18,241 nucleotides of DNA. Source: Alphaproteobacteria bacterium (GTDB taxonomy: Bacteria > Pseudomonadota > Alphaproteobacteria > Micropepsales > Micropepsaceae). A program made the translations under genes and the position numbers. This document shows positions 1-7,715 of this stretch, piece after piece. The stretch lies in assembly GCA_003131925.1 (NCBI GenBank), contig PKWC01000128.1, forward strand, positions 1 through 18,241, written 5' to 3'. The notes under the pieces were generated by a model. It was given only the letters and a program-made list of their open reading frames with translations. It made no database searches and had not been told where the DNA came from. The first letter of the stretch is position 1. Each line of letters begins with the position of its first letter.

Positions 1-132
1 TAGCCCACAAGGGGAGAGGGAACTTCACGCGCTAAATTTCCAGCGCTGATGCAAGACTCGGATTCCCCCTCCCCCTTGTGGGAGAGGGATGCAGATACGT
101 GTTGGGCATTCTGTTCTGAAGCGGGTGAGGGG
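1..132. repeat. Dispersed palindromic repeat, long form, copy A (cut by the window edge)
   Basis: The segment carries the right-hand part of a hairpin (CCCACAAGGGGAGAGGG near 4-20), a spacer with TGATGCAAGACTC at 47-59, a second hairpin of CCCCCTCCCCCTTGTGGGAGAGGG type (about 65-89), and ends in GGGTGAGGGG at 123-132. It aligns without net gaps to 2941-3072. It lies downstream of the cystathionine gamma-lyase stop, so its hairpins could also end that transcript. That it belongs to an alphaproteobacterial REP-like family is from memory, not from a search. Confidence 0.8.
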
Positions 133-220
133 TACTTCGTACCCGTCGCGCCAATCTGAAATCCGCTTACGCAGATAGCCGCTTTTCCTCGCCCCCTTTG
201 TGTGGGGATGGAAAATGCAT

Positions 221-1387
221 TCATACCGCCAGCGCCTGTTCCAAATCCGCTATCAAATCGTCCACGTCCTCTATGCCGCAGGAGAGGCGCACGAGGGAAT
301 CGGAGATGCCGAGGCGGGCGCGCTGGCCGGGCGGCAGCGAGGCGTGGGTCATGATGCCGGGATGTTCGATCAGGCTTTCGACGCCGCCGAGACTCTCGGC
401 GAGGGTGAAAAGGCGGCAGCGTTCGAGAAAGCGCTTCGTGCCGTCAAGATCGCTTCTGAGGATCACGGTCACGACGCCACCGAAGGCGCTCATCTGCCGC
501 GCCGCGAGCGCGTGCTGCGGATGGCTGTCGAGACCGGGATAGACGACGCGCGCGACTTCGCCGCGCGTCTCCAGCCAGCGGGCGATCTTCATCGCGTTCG
601 ACGAATGGCGCTCCATGCGCAGGGCGAGAGTCTTGACGCCGCGAAGCGCGAGGAACGAGTCGAACGGCCCCTGGATCGCGCCGACCGCGTTCTGCAGGAA
701 TTTGAGCCGATCGGCCAATTCGCGGTTTTCGCCCACCACGGCCACGCCGCCGACCATGTCGGAGTGCCCGTTCAGATATTTCGTCGTCGAATGCACCACG
801 ATGTCGAAACCCAGCTCAAGCGGGCGCTGCGCATACGGCGTGGCGAAGGTGTTGTCGGCGACGGCGAGAATTCCCCGCTGCCGCGCGAGCCGCGCGATTG
901 CTTCGAGGTCGGCAAGACGAAGGAGCGGATTGGTCGGCGTCTCCACCCAGATCATTTTCGTCTCGTCGGTGAGCGCGCTTTCGAGTGCGGCCGGATCGCT
1001 CAGATCCACGAAGCTGAAGCCCAGCCCGGCGGAGCGCCGCTTCACGCGGTCGAAGAGGCGGAACGAGCCGCCATAGAGATCGTCGCTCGCCACCACGTGG
1101 TCGCCGCTGTCGAGCAGTTCGAGCACGGTCGCCATGGCCGCAAGGCCCGAGGCAAAGGCAAACGCGGCCGTGCCGGTTTCGAGATCGGCGATGCAGCGCT
1201 CGAAAGCGGCGCGTGTGGGATTGTCGCTGCGGGAATATTCGTAGCCCTTGTGCACGCCGGGGCTTTCCTGCGCGTAGGTCGACGTGGCGTAGATCGGCAC
1301 CATTACCGCGCCCGTCAGCGGATCGTGGCTTTGCCCTCCATGAATGGTGCGGGTCGGGAAGGCCAACCGATTGCGCCGCCCGCTCAC
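221..1387 (-). CDS. Cystathionine gamma-lyase / gamma-synthase family PLP enzyme
   Basis: This 388-residue protein is a fold-type I PLP enzyme of the Cys/Met metabolism family, which normally runs 380-400 residues. The PLP lysine is K203 in HSTTKYLNGHSD. The YSRSDNPT stretch (51-58) supplies the Tyr and Arg that hold the cofactor phosphate of the partner subunit, and VADNTFATP (176-184) holds the Asp that pairs with the pyridine nitrogen. SLGGVESLIEHP (332-343) has the Glu typical of the gamma-lyase/gamma-synthase branch. The start is GTG at 1387-1385, which overlaps the TGA of the upstream cystathionine beta-synthase in the four bases GTGA, so the two are translationally coupled. Next to that gene, gamma-lyase (cystathionine to cysteine, 2-oxobutyrate and ammonia) is the likeliest activity. 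Gamma-synthase or homocysteine-utilising activity cannot be excluded from sequence. The protein is cytosolic. Confidence 0.88.
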   Translation of the reverse strand: MSGRRNRLAFPTRTIHGGQSHDPLTGAVMVPIYATSTYAQESPGVHKGYEYSRSDNPTRAAFERCIADLETGTAAFAFASGLAAMATVLELLDSGDHVVASDDLYGGSFRLFDRVKRRSAGLGFSFVDLSDPAALESALTDETKMIWVETPTNPLLRLADLEAIARLARQRGILAVADNTFATPYAQRPLELGFDIVVHSTTKYLNGHSDMVGGVAVVGENRELADRLKFLQNAVGAIQGPFDSFLALRGVKTLALRMERHSSNAMKIARWLETRGEVARVVYPGLDSHPQHALAARQMSAFGGVVTVILRSDLDGTKRFLERCRLFTLAESLGGVESLIEHPGIMTHASLPPGQRARLGISDSLVRLSCGIEDVDDLIADLEQALAV

Positions 1388-2775
1388 GGGCTGAGCCTCA
1401 GATGGTTGAGGAGATCGACGCGGGTGATGAGGCCGACGAAACGCACGCCGTCGAGCACGATCGCCACTTCATTGCGCTCGAAGAGGGGCGGCAGCGCATC
1501 GAGCCTGTCGGTGATCTGCATGGTGTGGAGTTCGCGCGTCATCGCCCTATCCACGCGCTCGCGGAAACGCTGGACGCGGTGCGCGTCCTTTCCTTCGACG
1601 AAGGCCAGAATGTCGCTCTCGTCGAGGATGCCCACCACGCATTCTTCGTCGACCACGGGAAGCTGCGACACGTCGGCGTCGCGCATGCGGTTGTAGGCGA
1701 CGAGCAGCGTATCGCCGGGCGCCACGGTGACGGCGCCGCCGCGGTCGAAGCGCCGGGTGATGAGATCGCGCAGATCGCCATGCAGCTCGCGGTCGGCGAG
1801 TCCCTGCTCGATGATCCAATGGTCGTTGTAGATCTTGGAAAGATATTTGTTGCCGCTGTCGGGCACGAGCGTGACGACACGCTTCGGTGTTGTCTGCTCG
1901 CGGCAATAGCGCAAGGCGGCGGCGAGCAGCGTGCCCGAAGACGAGCCCGCGAGAATGCCTTCCTTGGCGAGCAGCGCGCGCGCCGCCTCGATTCCCTCCT
2001 TGTCGGAGATCGAATAGACGCGCGACACGAGCGAGAGATCGGCGTTCGGAGGAATGAAATCTTCGCCGATGCCTTCGGCGGCCCAGCTTCCCGCCTGGAC
2101 AAGCTGGCCGGTGCGCACATAGGGGGCGAGGATCGAACCGACCGGATCGGCGAGCACGATCTCGACGTCAGGCGCGACGCGGCGCAGGAATCGGCCGATG
2201 CCCGTCAGCGTGCCGCCGGATCCCACGCCGATGACGATCGCCTGTAGATCGCGATCCATCTGCTCCCAGATTTCGGGCCCTGTCGTGTCCTCATGCGCCT
2301 TCGGATTTGCAGGATTGGCGAACTGATTGACGAAGTAGGCGCCGGTCTCGCGCGCGAGCTTTTCGGCCTTGTCCTGGTAATAGTCGGGATGGCCCTTGCC
2401 GACATCGGAACGCGTAATGCGCACTTCGGCGCCGAGCGCGCGCAGATGCTGGATCTTCTCCCGCGTCATCTTGTCGGGGACGATGAGAAGCACGTGATAG
2501 CCTTTGAGGATTCCGGCCAGTGCAAGGCCGAGACCGGTATTGCCGGCGGTCGCCTCGACGATCGTGCCGCCGGGAGCGAGGCGGCCGTCGCGTTCGGCGG
2601 CCTCGATCATCGAAAGGCCGATGCGGTCCTTGATCGACCCGCCGGGATTCTGGTTCTCGAGCTTGGCGAAGAGCCGGCATGACCCGGTGTCGAACCGCGT
2701 GAGCTCCACCATCGGCGTGTTGCCGATCAGCTCAAGCGTCGAGCGGACCGGTCTGTTGCGGGATGCATCCGCCAT
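1384..2775 (-). CDS. cbs: Cystathionine beta-synthase with C-terminal CBS domain pair
   Basis: This 463-residue cytosolic fold-type II PLP enzyme would condense homocysteine (or O-acetylserine-type donors) with serine to cystathionine. The PLP lysine is K49 in NPGGSIKDRIG, the substrate loop is EATAGNTG (74-81), and the phosphate-binding loop is GVGSGGTLTG (183-192). Two CBS repeats fill about 340-460 (TRRFDRGGAVTVAPGDTL onward, then AMTRELHTMQITDRLDALPP), a Bateman module that often binds adenosyl ligands. There is no N-terminal haem segment as in animal enzymes. I chose the ATG at 2775 because the protein from there matches the family start, with AGGAAC just upstream. The reading frame continues open to 2910, but that extension does not look like protein. 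It is the first gene of an operon with the gamma-lyase. A cysteine synthase with CBS domains is the alternative. Confidence 0.9.
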   Translation of the reverse strand: MADASRNRPVRSTLELIGNTPMVELTRFDTGSCRLFAKLENQNPGGSIKDRIGLSMIEAAERDGRLAPGGTIVEATAGNTGLGLALAGILKGYHVLLIVPDKMTREKIQHLRALGAEVRITRSDVGKGHPDYYQDKAEKLARETGAYFVNQFANPANPKAHEDTTGPEIWEQMDRDLQAIVIGVGSGGTLTGIGRFLRRVAPDVEIVLADPVGSILAPYVRTGQLVQAGSWAAEGIGEDFIPPNADLSLVSRVYSISDKEGIEAARALLAKEGILAGSSSGTLLAAALRYCREQTTPKRVVTLVPDSGNKYLSKIYNDHWIIEQGLADRELHGDLRDLITRRFDRGGAVTVAPGDTLLVAYNRMRDADVSQLPVVDEECVVGILDESDILAFVEGKDAHRVQRFRERVDRAMTRELHTMQITDRLDALPPLFERNEVAIVLDGVRFVGLITRVDLLNHLRLSP

Positions 2776-3097
2776 GAGGGAGTTCCTGTCTTTGCCGCAG
2801 CACCATAGCGAAACAAACGGTGCAGGAGCAGTTCGAAACGCATTAATTCCTGTGAGAAAAGGTCCTCGGCGCGGCTCACCTGATTTTCCGCCGTTGCCCC
2901 TCACCCACATTGGAGTGGTAGAGAACCCTCGCGTTCAACCCCTCTCCCACGAGGAGAGGGGATTCCGCGCGCTGATTATCCAGTGTTGATGCAAGACTCC
3001 GATTCCCCCTCTCCCCTTGTGGGAGAAGGATGCGAGAACGGGCGGCGATACCGCTCAGTCGCGGGTGAGGGGTAGTTCAAGTGAGGGACGTTGGAAC
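2776..3097. other. Divergent intergenic region between cbs and ltaE
   Basis: This 322-bp non-coding gap must hold the start signals of both the minus-strand cysteine operon (2776-2896) and the plus-strand threonine aldolase. Most of the ltaE side is taken up by the repeat at 2897-3072. A ribosome binding site GAGGG lies at 3083-3087, ten bases before the ltaE ATG. I see no convincing -35/-10 pair for either gene. Confidence 0.6.
2897..3072. repeat. Dispersed palindromic repeat, long form, copy B (complete)
   Basis: The element begins CCCCTCACCC (2897-2906) and ends in the inverted GGGTGAGGGG (3063-3072). Inside are two hairpins, CCTCTCCCACGAGGAGAGG (2941-2959) and a second around CCCCCTCTCCCCTTGTGGGAG, separated by a spacer with TGATGCAAGACTC at 2987-2999. 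Its last 132 bases correspond to copy A at the left edge. It sits 25 bases before the ltaE start, so it probably forms part of the ltaE leader. Confidence 0.85.
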
Positions 3098-4129
3098 ATG
3101 AACTTCTGCAGCGACAATGCTTACGGCGCGGCGCCGGAGATGCTGGAGGCGCTTGCGGCGGCGAATGACGGCGCGGCGGCTTCCTACGGCGAAGACGCCC
3201 TCACGCAGCGCCTTCAGGCCGAAATGTCGCGAATCTTCGACCGCGAGGTCGCGGCCTTTCCGGTGATTACCGGCACGGCTGCAAACGCGCTGGCGCTCGC
3301 CACCACCGTGCCGCCGCATGGCGCGGTCATTTGTCAACGAGGCTCGCACATCGTCTCCGACGAGTGCGGAGCGCCGGAATTCTTCACCCATGGCGCAAAA
3401 CTGGTGACCGTCGAAGGACGGGACGGCAAGCTCGTGCCCGAAGCGATCGACGACGCGCTATCGCAATTCATCAAGGGTTGCGTGCATCATCCGCAGCCTG
3501 CGGCCGTCAGCGTCGCGCAAGCCTCCGAACTCGGTCTCTGCTACGCGCCGCGAGAGATACATGCGATTGCGTCGCTCGCGAAGCGCCATGAGATGAAGCT
3601 GCACATGGACGGCGCACGGCTTGCCAATGCGATCGCGCATCTTGGGTGCACGCCCGCCGAGGCGACATGGCGCGCGGGCGTCGACGTGCTCTCTTTCGGC
3701 GCGACGAAGAACGGCGCGCTGGGGGCGGAGGCCGTCGTGTTCTTCGATCCCGAACAAGTGCGCGACTTCGAATTCCGCCGCAAGAAATCCGGCCATCTTC
3801 TGTCCAAGATGCGCTTCGTCTCCGCGCAGCTCGTTTGCGCGCTCGAGGAGAATCGCTGGCTTGCCTGGGCGGCACGCGCCAATGCGTTCGCGGGCCGTCT
3901 CGCGCGCGGACTGGCGGAAATCGGAAGCATCGAGATTGTCCACCCCGTCCAGGCCAGCATGATTTTCGCTTTCATGCCCGACGCGATGGTTGCAAGGCTG
4001 CGCGCGCAAGGCGCCAGCTTCTACGAATGGGCGCCGTCAGACGGGCGGCGCACGCTCGTGCGCCTCGTCACCTCGTTCATGACGCCCGAGAGCGACATCG
4101 AGCGGCTGATCGCAATCGCGCGTAGTTGA
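3098..4129 (+). CDS. ltaE: Low-specificity L-threonine aldolase
   Basis: This 343-residue fold-type I PLP enzyme would cleave threonine or allo-threonine to glycine and acetaldehyde. The N-terminus NFCSDNAYG matches the family opening. HMDGARLANA (169-178) carries the Asp that pairs with the pyridine nitrogen and an active-site Arg. The PLP lysine is K204 in LSFGATKNGALGAEAV. Length is normal for the family (about 330-350). I chose the ATG at 3098 because it has GAGGG ten bases upstream and matches the family N-terminus; the open frame upstream to 3017 lies in the palindromic repeat. The stop is six bases from the stop of the convergent autotransporter gene, with no hairpin between them. It may supply glycine or scavenge threonine. 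Confidence 0.92.
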   Translation: MNFCSDNAYGAAPEMLEALAAANDGAAASYGEDALTQRLQAEMSRIFDREVAAFPVITGTAANALALATTVPPHGAVICQRGSHIVSDECGAPEFFTHGAKLVTVEGRDGKLVPEAIDDALSQFIKGCVHHPQPAAVSVAQASELGLCYAPREIHAIASLAKRHEMKLHMDGARLANAIAHLGCTPAEATWRAGVDVLSFGATKNGALGAEAVVFFDPEQVRDFEFRRKKSGHLLSKMRFVSAQLVCALEENRWLAWAARANAFAGRLARGLAEIGSIEIVHPVQASMIFAFMPDAMVARLRAQGASFYEWAPSDGRRTLVRLVTSFMTPESDIERLIAIARS

Positions 4130-4135
4130 TACGCC

Positions 4136-7100
4136 TCAGATGCGGCCGAGCAGGGTGATCGTCCCTTCTTCCGACGTGTTGCCCGAGCTTGCATACAGGT
4201 AGTCAAAGCCAAGCCCTACCGACCATGCGCCGGTTGAGATCGCCAACCCGCCGCCGGCCACTGCATTGCCATGAGCGGGTTTCGGTCCGCTGATCTGGAA
4301 CTGGTCGATCGGCGTGACGCCGGCGAAATTCGCCGTCACGCTCTCCTGGCCGTTGGCGAAGTCGTAGCGATAGCCGGCGCGGCCCTCCGGCTGGAACAGG
4401 AAATCGCCGAAATTGAGATCGTCGCGCACATCGACGCCGGAAAAGGCCCTCAGCGAGGACGCGTAGTTGGGTTCGACATGAAGATCAAATCCGTCGCCGA
4501 CCTGGCCGCCGCCATGCGTCTCGGTGTAGCCTTCCTGGCGCATCGCAAGCCCGTCCAGGCTGATCTGCGGCATGACCGCTGCACCGATCCAGTTGTACTG
4601 AAGGCCGGCCGTCGCTCCGCCGGCCATATATTCCGCGGGACGCACGTCCTCGGCGGTGCGGGTAAATCCCTGGAGATCGATGGTGCGGCTACCCGCCAGA
4701 TGCGCGTAACCAACGCTCGCCTGCGTGTCGAGGAAGAATCCCCTGCCGTGCCAGTCGGTGTAGCCGGTCGCCATGTACCATTCGGATTGGGTTTTCTGCA
4801 GCACCGGCGCCTTCGCACTCATGCCGCCGGAGAAGAAGGTGAAGGCGCCGCCATAGCGGCCGTCCGCGGGATCGCCCTCATCGGCGCCGAGCACGAAGCC
4901 GAAGCCCGTGTCCACGAAGCCGGTGCCGTCAGGCGTATTGTCCTGGTTCAGGCGCTGCACGAATTGCTGCCCCCACATGGTCAAGTCGCCCTCCTGGTTG
5001 GCATATTCGCGCAGCGTGCGCTGGCGCGCCGCAACGACGTCCGTCGCCTCGTCGGTGAGCGAAATGGCGAGCGCGCGGCTGGCGCCGGAGACGTCGGGCG
5101 CGAACGCCGCATACGCCGCCTGGGCCTGCTGGGAGTTCACGACATTGTTGAGCAAAGCCGCGCCCAGCGAATCGTCGGTGGCCAGCGCTTCGTTCGCGTA
5201 GGGAAACATCTTCAACGCATAGCCGGTAAGACCCAGCGTCTGCGCCGATTTTGCGGTCAGATCGAGCACAATCTCCGAGTTCCCGGGGTTCGGGCCGCCG
5301 CAGGTGCTGTTTCCATTGATGTTCCAGGTGCAGAGCGCGCCGGTGAAGAGGAACGGGACGCTGGTCGCGAAATCGCTTCTGATCGTGGCGAGCTCGGCGG
5401 CCGAAATATCCAGAGCGCCGATGGGCGCGCTGAGGAGATCGAATACCGCCGTCTGGTTCTTGTTGTTGTTGTTGCCATGTCCCGGCACGAAATTGCCGAT
5501 ATAGCTGCCGAAGGTGATCTTGAAATTCGTGTCGTCGCCGATCATGGCGTTCTGCGCGGAGATCAGGGCGCCGGTTTCCGGGTTGACCGAGAGATTGAAG
5601 GGCTGGGACACGACGAGGCCGAGAGTTGCGCCCGTATCGACAGTGAATGATCCCGCGTAGAGCCCGACGACGTTGTTGGCGCCGAGATTGGCCGGCGTGT
5701 TCTCCAGATTGAGCGTGCCACCCGACGCGATCATCACGTCCAGGTGACTGCCCAGCGTCTCCGTGACCGCACCCGTCAGCGTTCCAAACGTGCCGATGTT
5801 CAGCGTATCGACGGCCCCAAGGGTCGCGGTGCTGTTGCCGCCGAAGCTGACATTGCCGGTGACGGTCGCCGGCGTCTGCGCGCTGCCGTTGACGGTCAGC
5901 GTATCGGCGCCGGTGCCGAAGAGAATGTTGCCAACCACTGTCCCCGAATTGTCGAAATTGACGCCCGAGGTGTTCACCGAGAGATTCGCAGCAACCGCGA
6001 CCTGGCCGTTGTTCTTGAGCGTGGTCGTGACAGCCGAGATCGTGCCGCTGTTGATGATCGAAGTGAGCGATCCCGAGGCGTCATAGATGGCGTTGGCCGT
6101 GATGGAGGTCACGAAATCGGGGCTGGAGGTCAAGACGGAGGCGGAGATTGTGCCGCTGTTGTTGATGGTGGGCAGCGAGCCGAACTGCTGGATGCTGATG
6201 GCCGTCGCCACCCCGGCCTCAGGCCCCGTGACCGAGGCCGTGATGTTGCCGGAGTTGGATTCGTTGGAATTGGTCAGGCCCCCTGTTATATACGCGTAGT
6301 CGCCAATGAAGAGCGCATTGGCGGAGACGGTGGAATTCCTCGAGTTCGTCGTCGCCGAAGCCGAGATCGAGCCGCCGTTGAAGAGACCGCCGTCAAACTT
6401 CGTTGGCGCATTCATCGACGCTCCCACAATGCTGAACGTCGTGACGTTCGAATCTGCATTCGAAGACGCTCCGGCGATGGTTCCGCGATTGAGGAAGGAA
6501 TTGCCCGGATCAGTGGGGTCATTGTAGACGCCGATCACGAGAGGTGACGTGGGCGAAGCATTTCCGATCGTCGGATTGATCAGGACAGTCGGGGCAGCGC
6601 CCACCGTGGAGATGAGCCCGCGTATGGTGGTCGTGTCGGAACTCGTGCTCGGACCGGCATTGTAGATTCCGTCCGTAACGCTCGCTCCGATTCCGAGCGC
6701 GGTGCCGGCCTGGGGCAAAGTCGTGTTGGTTGAGGCGGCGGTCGTCGTGCCGAAGGTCTGGATCTCTCCATTGTTGACGATGGCGCCGGTCAGGGTGCCG
6801 GTCAGCTGAATGCCCTCGGCGCCCTGTCCGGTTGCGGTGATCACCCCGCCCGACTGGATATTGAGATTGCCGGTCATCGTGCCGAGGAGATCTATCGCGA
6901 TGACGTTGCCGAACGGCGTCGACGTCGATTTCGCCGATGTGGGCGACATGGTGAGCGCGCCGGCAATGTCGATGTCGCCCACGATATTCGTGCCGCTCAA
7001 TTGCTTGATTCCGAAGGAGGAGTCGCCCTGCACCTTCAGGGTCGACCCCAATGCGAGATCGATAGCGACGGGAGAGGTGGCGCCCGCGGGAACGAGTCCC

Positions 7101-7492
7101 GTGAACGTGCCGCTGTCGATGTTGCCGGCCACCCCCTGTATGAGAATGCCGGTCTTGGTGGTTCCCGTGCCGGTCAGATCGACGACGCCGGTACTCTCGA
7201 ATTCGCCCGTATAGCCGGTCGTGAGCTGGATGCCGGTTGCGTTCGTGACGCCCTTATAGCTGATCGTGCCCTGATTGTTGACCAGGGCATTGTCGGAATT
7301 GATCGTGACGGCCGCCCCTGTCGGCGGGCTGGTGGTGATGACGATCGAACCGTCGGATTCGATCGTGATGTTGCCGTCCTGGCTGGTGGTTTGCGGCGTG
7401 GTCACCTGCTTGGTGATGTCCGTGTCAGCAAGGACTTGCCCGGCGAGCAACGAGGCCGTGGCGGCGGAAAGCATCAGCGCGCGCTTGTTCAA
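4136..7492 (-). CDS. Large autotransporter (type Va secretion), beta-helical passenger plus beta-barrel
   Basis: This 1118-residue protein has a signal peptide (MNKRALMLSAATASLLAGQVLA, cleavage likely after residue 22). The passenger (about 23-830) is rich in Asn, Ser, Thr and Gly, with recurring N-x-G-T-I-S-A type strands (for example NSGTISA) as in right-handed beta-helices. The C-terminal autotransporter barrel starts near residue 836 (LTMWGQQF) and shows alternating strands to the end (GTITLLGRI). The start codon is TTG at 7492-7490, with GAGAGG eight bases ahead. The next Met (residue 7) would lose the positively charged start of the signal peptide. Two Cys, C721 and C731, lie between helix and barrel, which is uncommon in such passengers. 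The last residue is Ile, not the usual Phe/Tyr/Trp. It is likely a surface-displayed or released adhesin-like protein; no protease triad or named passenger domain is recognised. Confidence 0.88.
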   Translation of the reverse strand: MNKRALMLSAATASLLAGQVLADTDITKQVTTPQTTSQDGNITIESDGSIVITTSPPTGAAVTINSDNALVNNQGTISYKGVTNATGIQLTTGYTGEFESTGVVDLTGTGTTKTGILIQGVAGNIDSGTFTGLVPAGATSPVAIDLALGSTLKVQGDSSFGIKQLSGTNIVGDIDIAGALTMSPTSAKSTSTPFGNVIAIDLLGTMTGNLNIQSGGVITATGQGAEGIQLTGTLTGAIVNNGEIQTFGTTTAASTNTTLPQAGTALGIGASVTDGIYNAGPSTSSDTTTIRGLISTVGAAPTVLINPTIGNASPTSPLVIGVYNDPTDPGNSFLNRGTIAGASSNADSNVTTFSIVGASMNAPTKFDGGLFNGGSISASATTNSRNSTVSANALFIGDYAYITGGLTNSNESNSGNITASVTGPEAGVATAISIQQFGSLPTINNSGTISASVLTSSPDFVTSITANAIYDASGSLTSIINSGTISAVTTTLKNNGQVAVAANLSVNTSGVNFDNSGTVVGNILFGTGADTLTVNGSAQTPATVTGNVSFGGNSTATLGAVDTLNIGTFGTLTGAVTETLGSHLDVMIASGGTLNLENTPANLGANNVVGLYAGSFTVDTGATLGLVVSQPFNLSVNPETGALISAQNAMIGDDTNFKITFGSYIGNFVPGHGNNNNKNQTAVFDLLSAPIGALDISAAELATIRSDFATSVPFLFTGALCTWNINGNSTCGGPNPGNSEIVLDLTAKSAQTLGLTGYALKMFPYANEALATDDSLGAALLNNVVNSQQAQAAYAAFAPDVSGASRALAISLTDEATDVVAARQRTLREYANQEGDLTMWGQQFVQRLNQDNTPDGTGFVDTGFGFVLGADEGDPADGRYGGAFTFFSGGMSAKAPVLQKTQSEWYMATGYTDWHGRGFFLDTQASVGYAHLAGSRTIDLQGFTRTAEDVRPAEYMAGGATAGLQYNWIGAAVMPQISLDGLAMRQEGYTETHGGGQVGDGFDLHVEPNYASSLRAFSGVDVRDDLNFGDFLFQPEGRAGYRYDFANGQESVTANFAGVTPIDQFQISGPKPAHGNAVAGGGLAISTGAWSVGLGFDYLYASSGNTSEEGTITLLGRI
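5460..5474. repeat. (TTG)5 trinucleotide tract inside the autotransporter gene
   Basis: Five TTG units on the plus strand read as an Asn-rich run (NNNNKN near residue 676) in the minus-strand passenger. Gain or loss of units stays in frame, so it could vary linker length but not switch the gene off. Confidence 0.7.
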
Positions 7493-7715
7493 TGCGTACC
7501 TCTCGTCGTTAAAGGCCGGTAATTCTCAAGGGCCGATACGGCGGGGGCCCCACATCAGCCGCAGCGCCGCCCCTAGCGTGTCACCGCGTACCAAGGCACC
7601 TTAACCGCATTTCCGAGCGCCGCGCTAGACCCGTAACAGTCCATACTGCCTCAAGATTTTCCCGTTTCACCGGACGAACGGGGCGGCCCCGCAAATTGTG
7701 AACCGTGACGCCGCT
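7493..7715. other. Intergenic region upstream of the autotransporter gene
   Basis: This 223-bp gap lies between the stop of the hydrolase gene and the TTG of the autotransporter gene, both on the minus strand. GAGAGG at 7499-7504 (minus strand) is the autotransporter ribosome binding site. No clear promoter, hairpin with T-run or repeat could be assigned. An open frame across part of it overlaps the hydrolase gene and looks spurious. Confidence 0.5.

Noticed and set aside
1..132. CRISPR-like array from the repeated CTCCCAC-type units
   Set aside because: The repeats are palindromic, dispersed among genes singly and not in a regular repeat-spacer series.
200..1696. Long plus-strand open frame of 498 codons across the cysteine operon
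   Set aside because: It is antisense to two clear PLP-enzyme genes, has His/Arg-rich unstructured composition typical of reverse frames in GC-rich DNA, and starts next to a repeat.
2776..2910. 45-residue N-terminal extension of cystathionine beta-synthase
   Set aside because: The ATG at 2775 has a ribosome site and matches the family start; the extension is Arg/Gly-rich and reaches into the palindromic repeat.
4271..5650. 459-codon plus-strand frame opposite the autotransporter barrel
   Set aside because: It is antisense to a gene with signal peptide, helix repeats and barrel; it shows no family motif and no ribosome site.
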